DNA of 64,000 nt from an uncultured Clostridia bacterium (GTDB lineage Bacteria; Bacillota; Clostridia; Christensenellales; Borkfalkiaceae): contig CASDRK010000002.1 of NCBI GenBank assembly GCA_949283125.1, positions 124,001 to 188,000 of the forward strand, given 5' to 3'. This document shows, in pieces, positions 63,578-64,000 of this stretch (its first letter is position 1; every line of letters begins with the position of its first letter). Made by a program: the position numbers and the translations under genes. The notes below the pieces were generated by a model that made no database searches, was not told where the DNA came from, and worked only from the letters and a program-made list of their open reading frames with translations.

Positions 63578-63821
63578 AAGCTTAACGCAAGTTCCGGCCG
63601 GCGACGCCCGCGACTTGCCGTCGGCGTGAGCGCCGTGCGCTTTTGCCGCGGCCTTAAACAGCCCGCATATGATATAGTCGCGGCAATTCGCCGTGCCGAG
63701 TTTGCCGACCGCAACCAATTGTGTCTTGCCGAGCGAAAGCGTTGGTTTAGCTTGCAAACATGATCATGCGCCGAGGGCCACACGGCATGACCGTTGAATA
63801 ACATTGCACAACACACCGCAA
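63578..63821. other. unassigned stretch before a strong terminator
   Basis: About 245 bases between the DeoR stop and a strong plus-strand terminator. No open frame here has a ribosome binding site or family likeness. It may be the 3' UTR of the regulator or carry a small RNA; nothing more can be supported. Confidence 0.4.
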
Positions 63822-63858
63822 AACAAAACCACCAGTGAACCGGTGGTTTTGTTTTTTT
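63822..63858 (+). terminator. strong intrinsic terminator
   Basis: A 12-bp stem (63822-63833 with 63842-63853) with loop AGTGAACC runs directly into a T tract on the plus strand; the minus strand also has a T-rich tail, so it may be bidirectional. Confidence 0.88.
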
Positions 63859-64000
63859 GTCGGGATTTAAAACCATGAGTTGCGCAACGTTATGGGCGCC
63901 GCTGCGGACAGCGCGTTATGACCGCGGCCTTAATGTGCGCCGCAAGCCGAACGGCACACATGCGCCGTTCAGTCGCTCCACCGCCCGTGCGGCAGCGTTC
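63859..64000. other. right-hand end of the window, no gene recognised
   Basis: The last 140 bases show several short GC-rich inverted blocks but no frame on either strand that resembles a gene start or end. Confidence 0.4.

Overview
This window looks like chromosomal core sequence from a moderately GC-rich member of the Bacillota, probably Clostridia-like. The evidence is a cysteine T-box in front of cysE-cysS, diadenylate cyclase CdaA, KtrAB, a DUF421/DUF4363 pair, a comEC-holA pair, PPi-type phosphofructokinase, HelD and strong AGGAGG ribosome binding sites. Closer placement is a guess. I saw no rRNA, tRNA, insertion sequence, prophage or CRISPR array. Most genes lie on the minus strand in tight operons that overlap by a few bases and end in long GC-rich hairpins.

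Layout. 1-4.1 kb: prmA-rsmE (minus, cut at the left edge) diverges from a MarR-MATE-GNAT operon whose promoter holds two palindromes. 4.3-5.7 kb: a glycosyltransferase followed by a small collagen-like protein. 5.8-9.3 kb: cdaA, a 38-residue CdaR-like stub, a DUF1015 gene and lysC. 9.4-18.2 kb: a 1877-residue DUF4011/AAA helicase-nuclease, comEC and holA. 18.4-21.7 kb: a membrane glycosyltransferase and an ABC exporter. 21.8-26.3 kb: helD with a tandem duplication over its 3' end, then a PPC-domain gene, an RNA methyltransferase and ppa. 26.4-29.3 kb: a stand-alone GMP synthetase ATPase subunit beside a full-length guaA. 29.4-37.2 kb: two small cell-envelope proteins, GNAT, hemW, an MGMT-like gene, lepA and a divergent EF-G-like GTPase. 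37.5-42.8 kb: an EAL protein, mreB, maf and ppx/gppA. 42.9-46.4 kb: a four-gene folate operon (folC-folE-folP-folBK) behind a roughly 200-nt leader that ends in an intrinsic terminator abutting the folC start. 46.5-53.9 kb: DUF421/DUF4363, a large lipoprotein-like protein, a tiny gene with a non-standard start, PPi-PFK, a PHP phosphatase and another lipoprotein. 54-55.1 kb: rplM-rpsI. 55.2-57.9 kb: an XRE repressor diverging from a zinc-ribbon membrane protein, then a short alaS without the C-Ala domain. 58-63.6 kb: cysE-cysS with its T-box, ktrB, ktrA and a DeoR regulator.

Most of the window is housekeeping: translation, folate, guanine nucleotide and cysteine supply, second messengers (c-di-AMP, c-di-GMP) and potassium. 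The points that best deserve a second look are the folate-operon attenuator leader, the CdaR stub next to cdaA, the C-Ala-less AlaRS, the ACG-start small gene, and the large DUF4011 helicase-nuclease joined to comEC-holA. Functional statements rest on recognised motifs; no database search was run.
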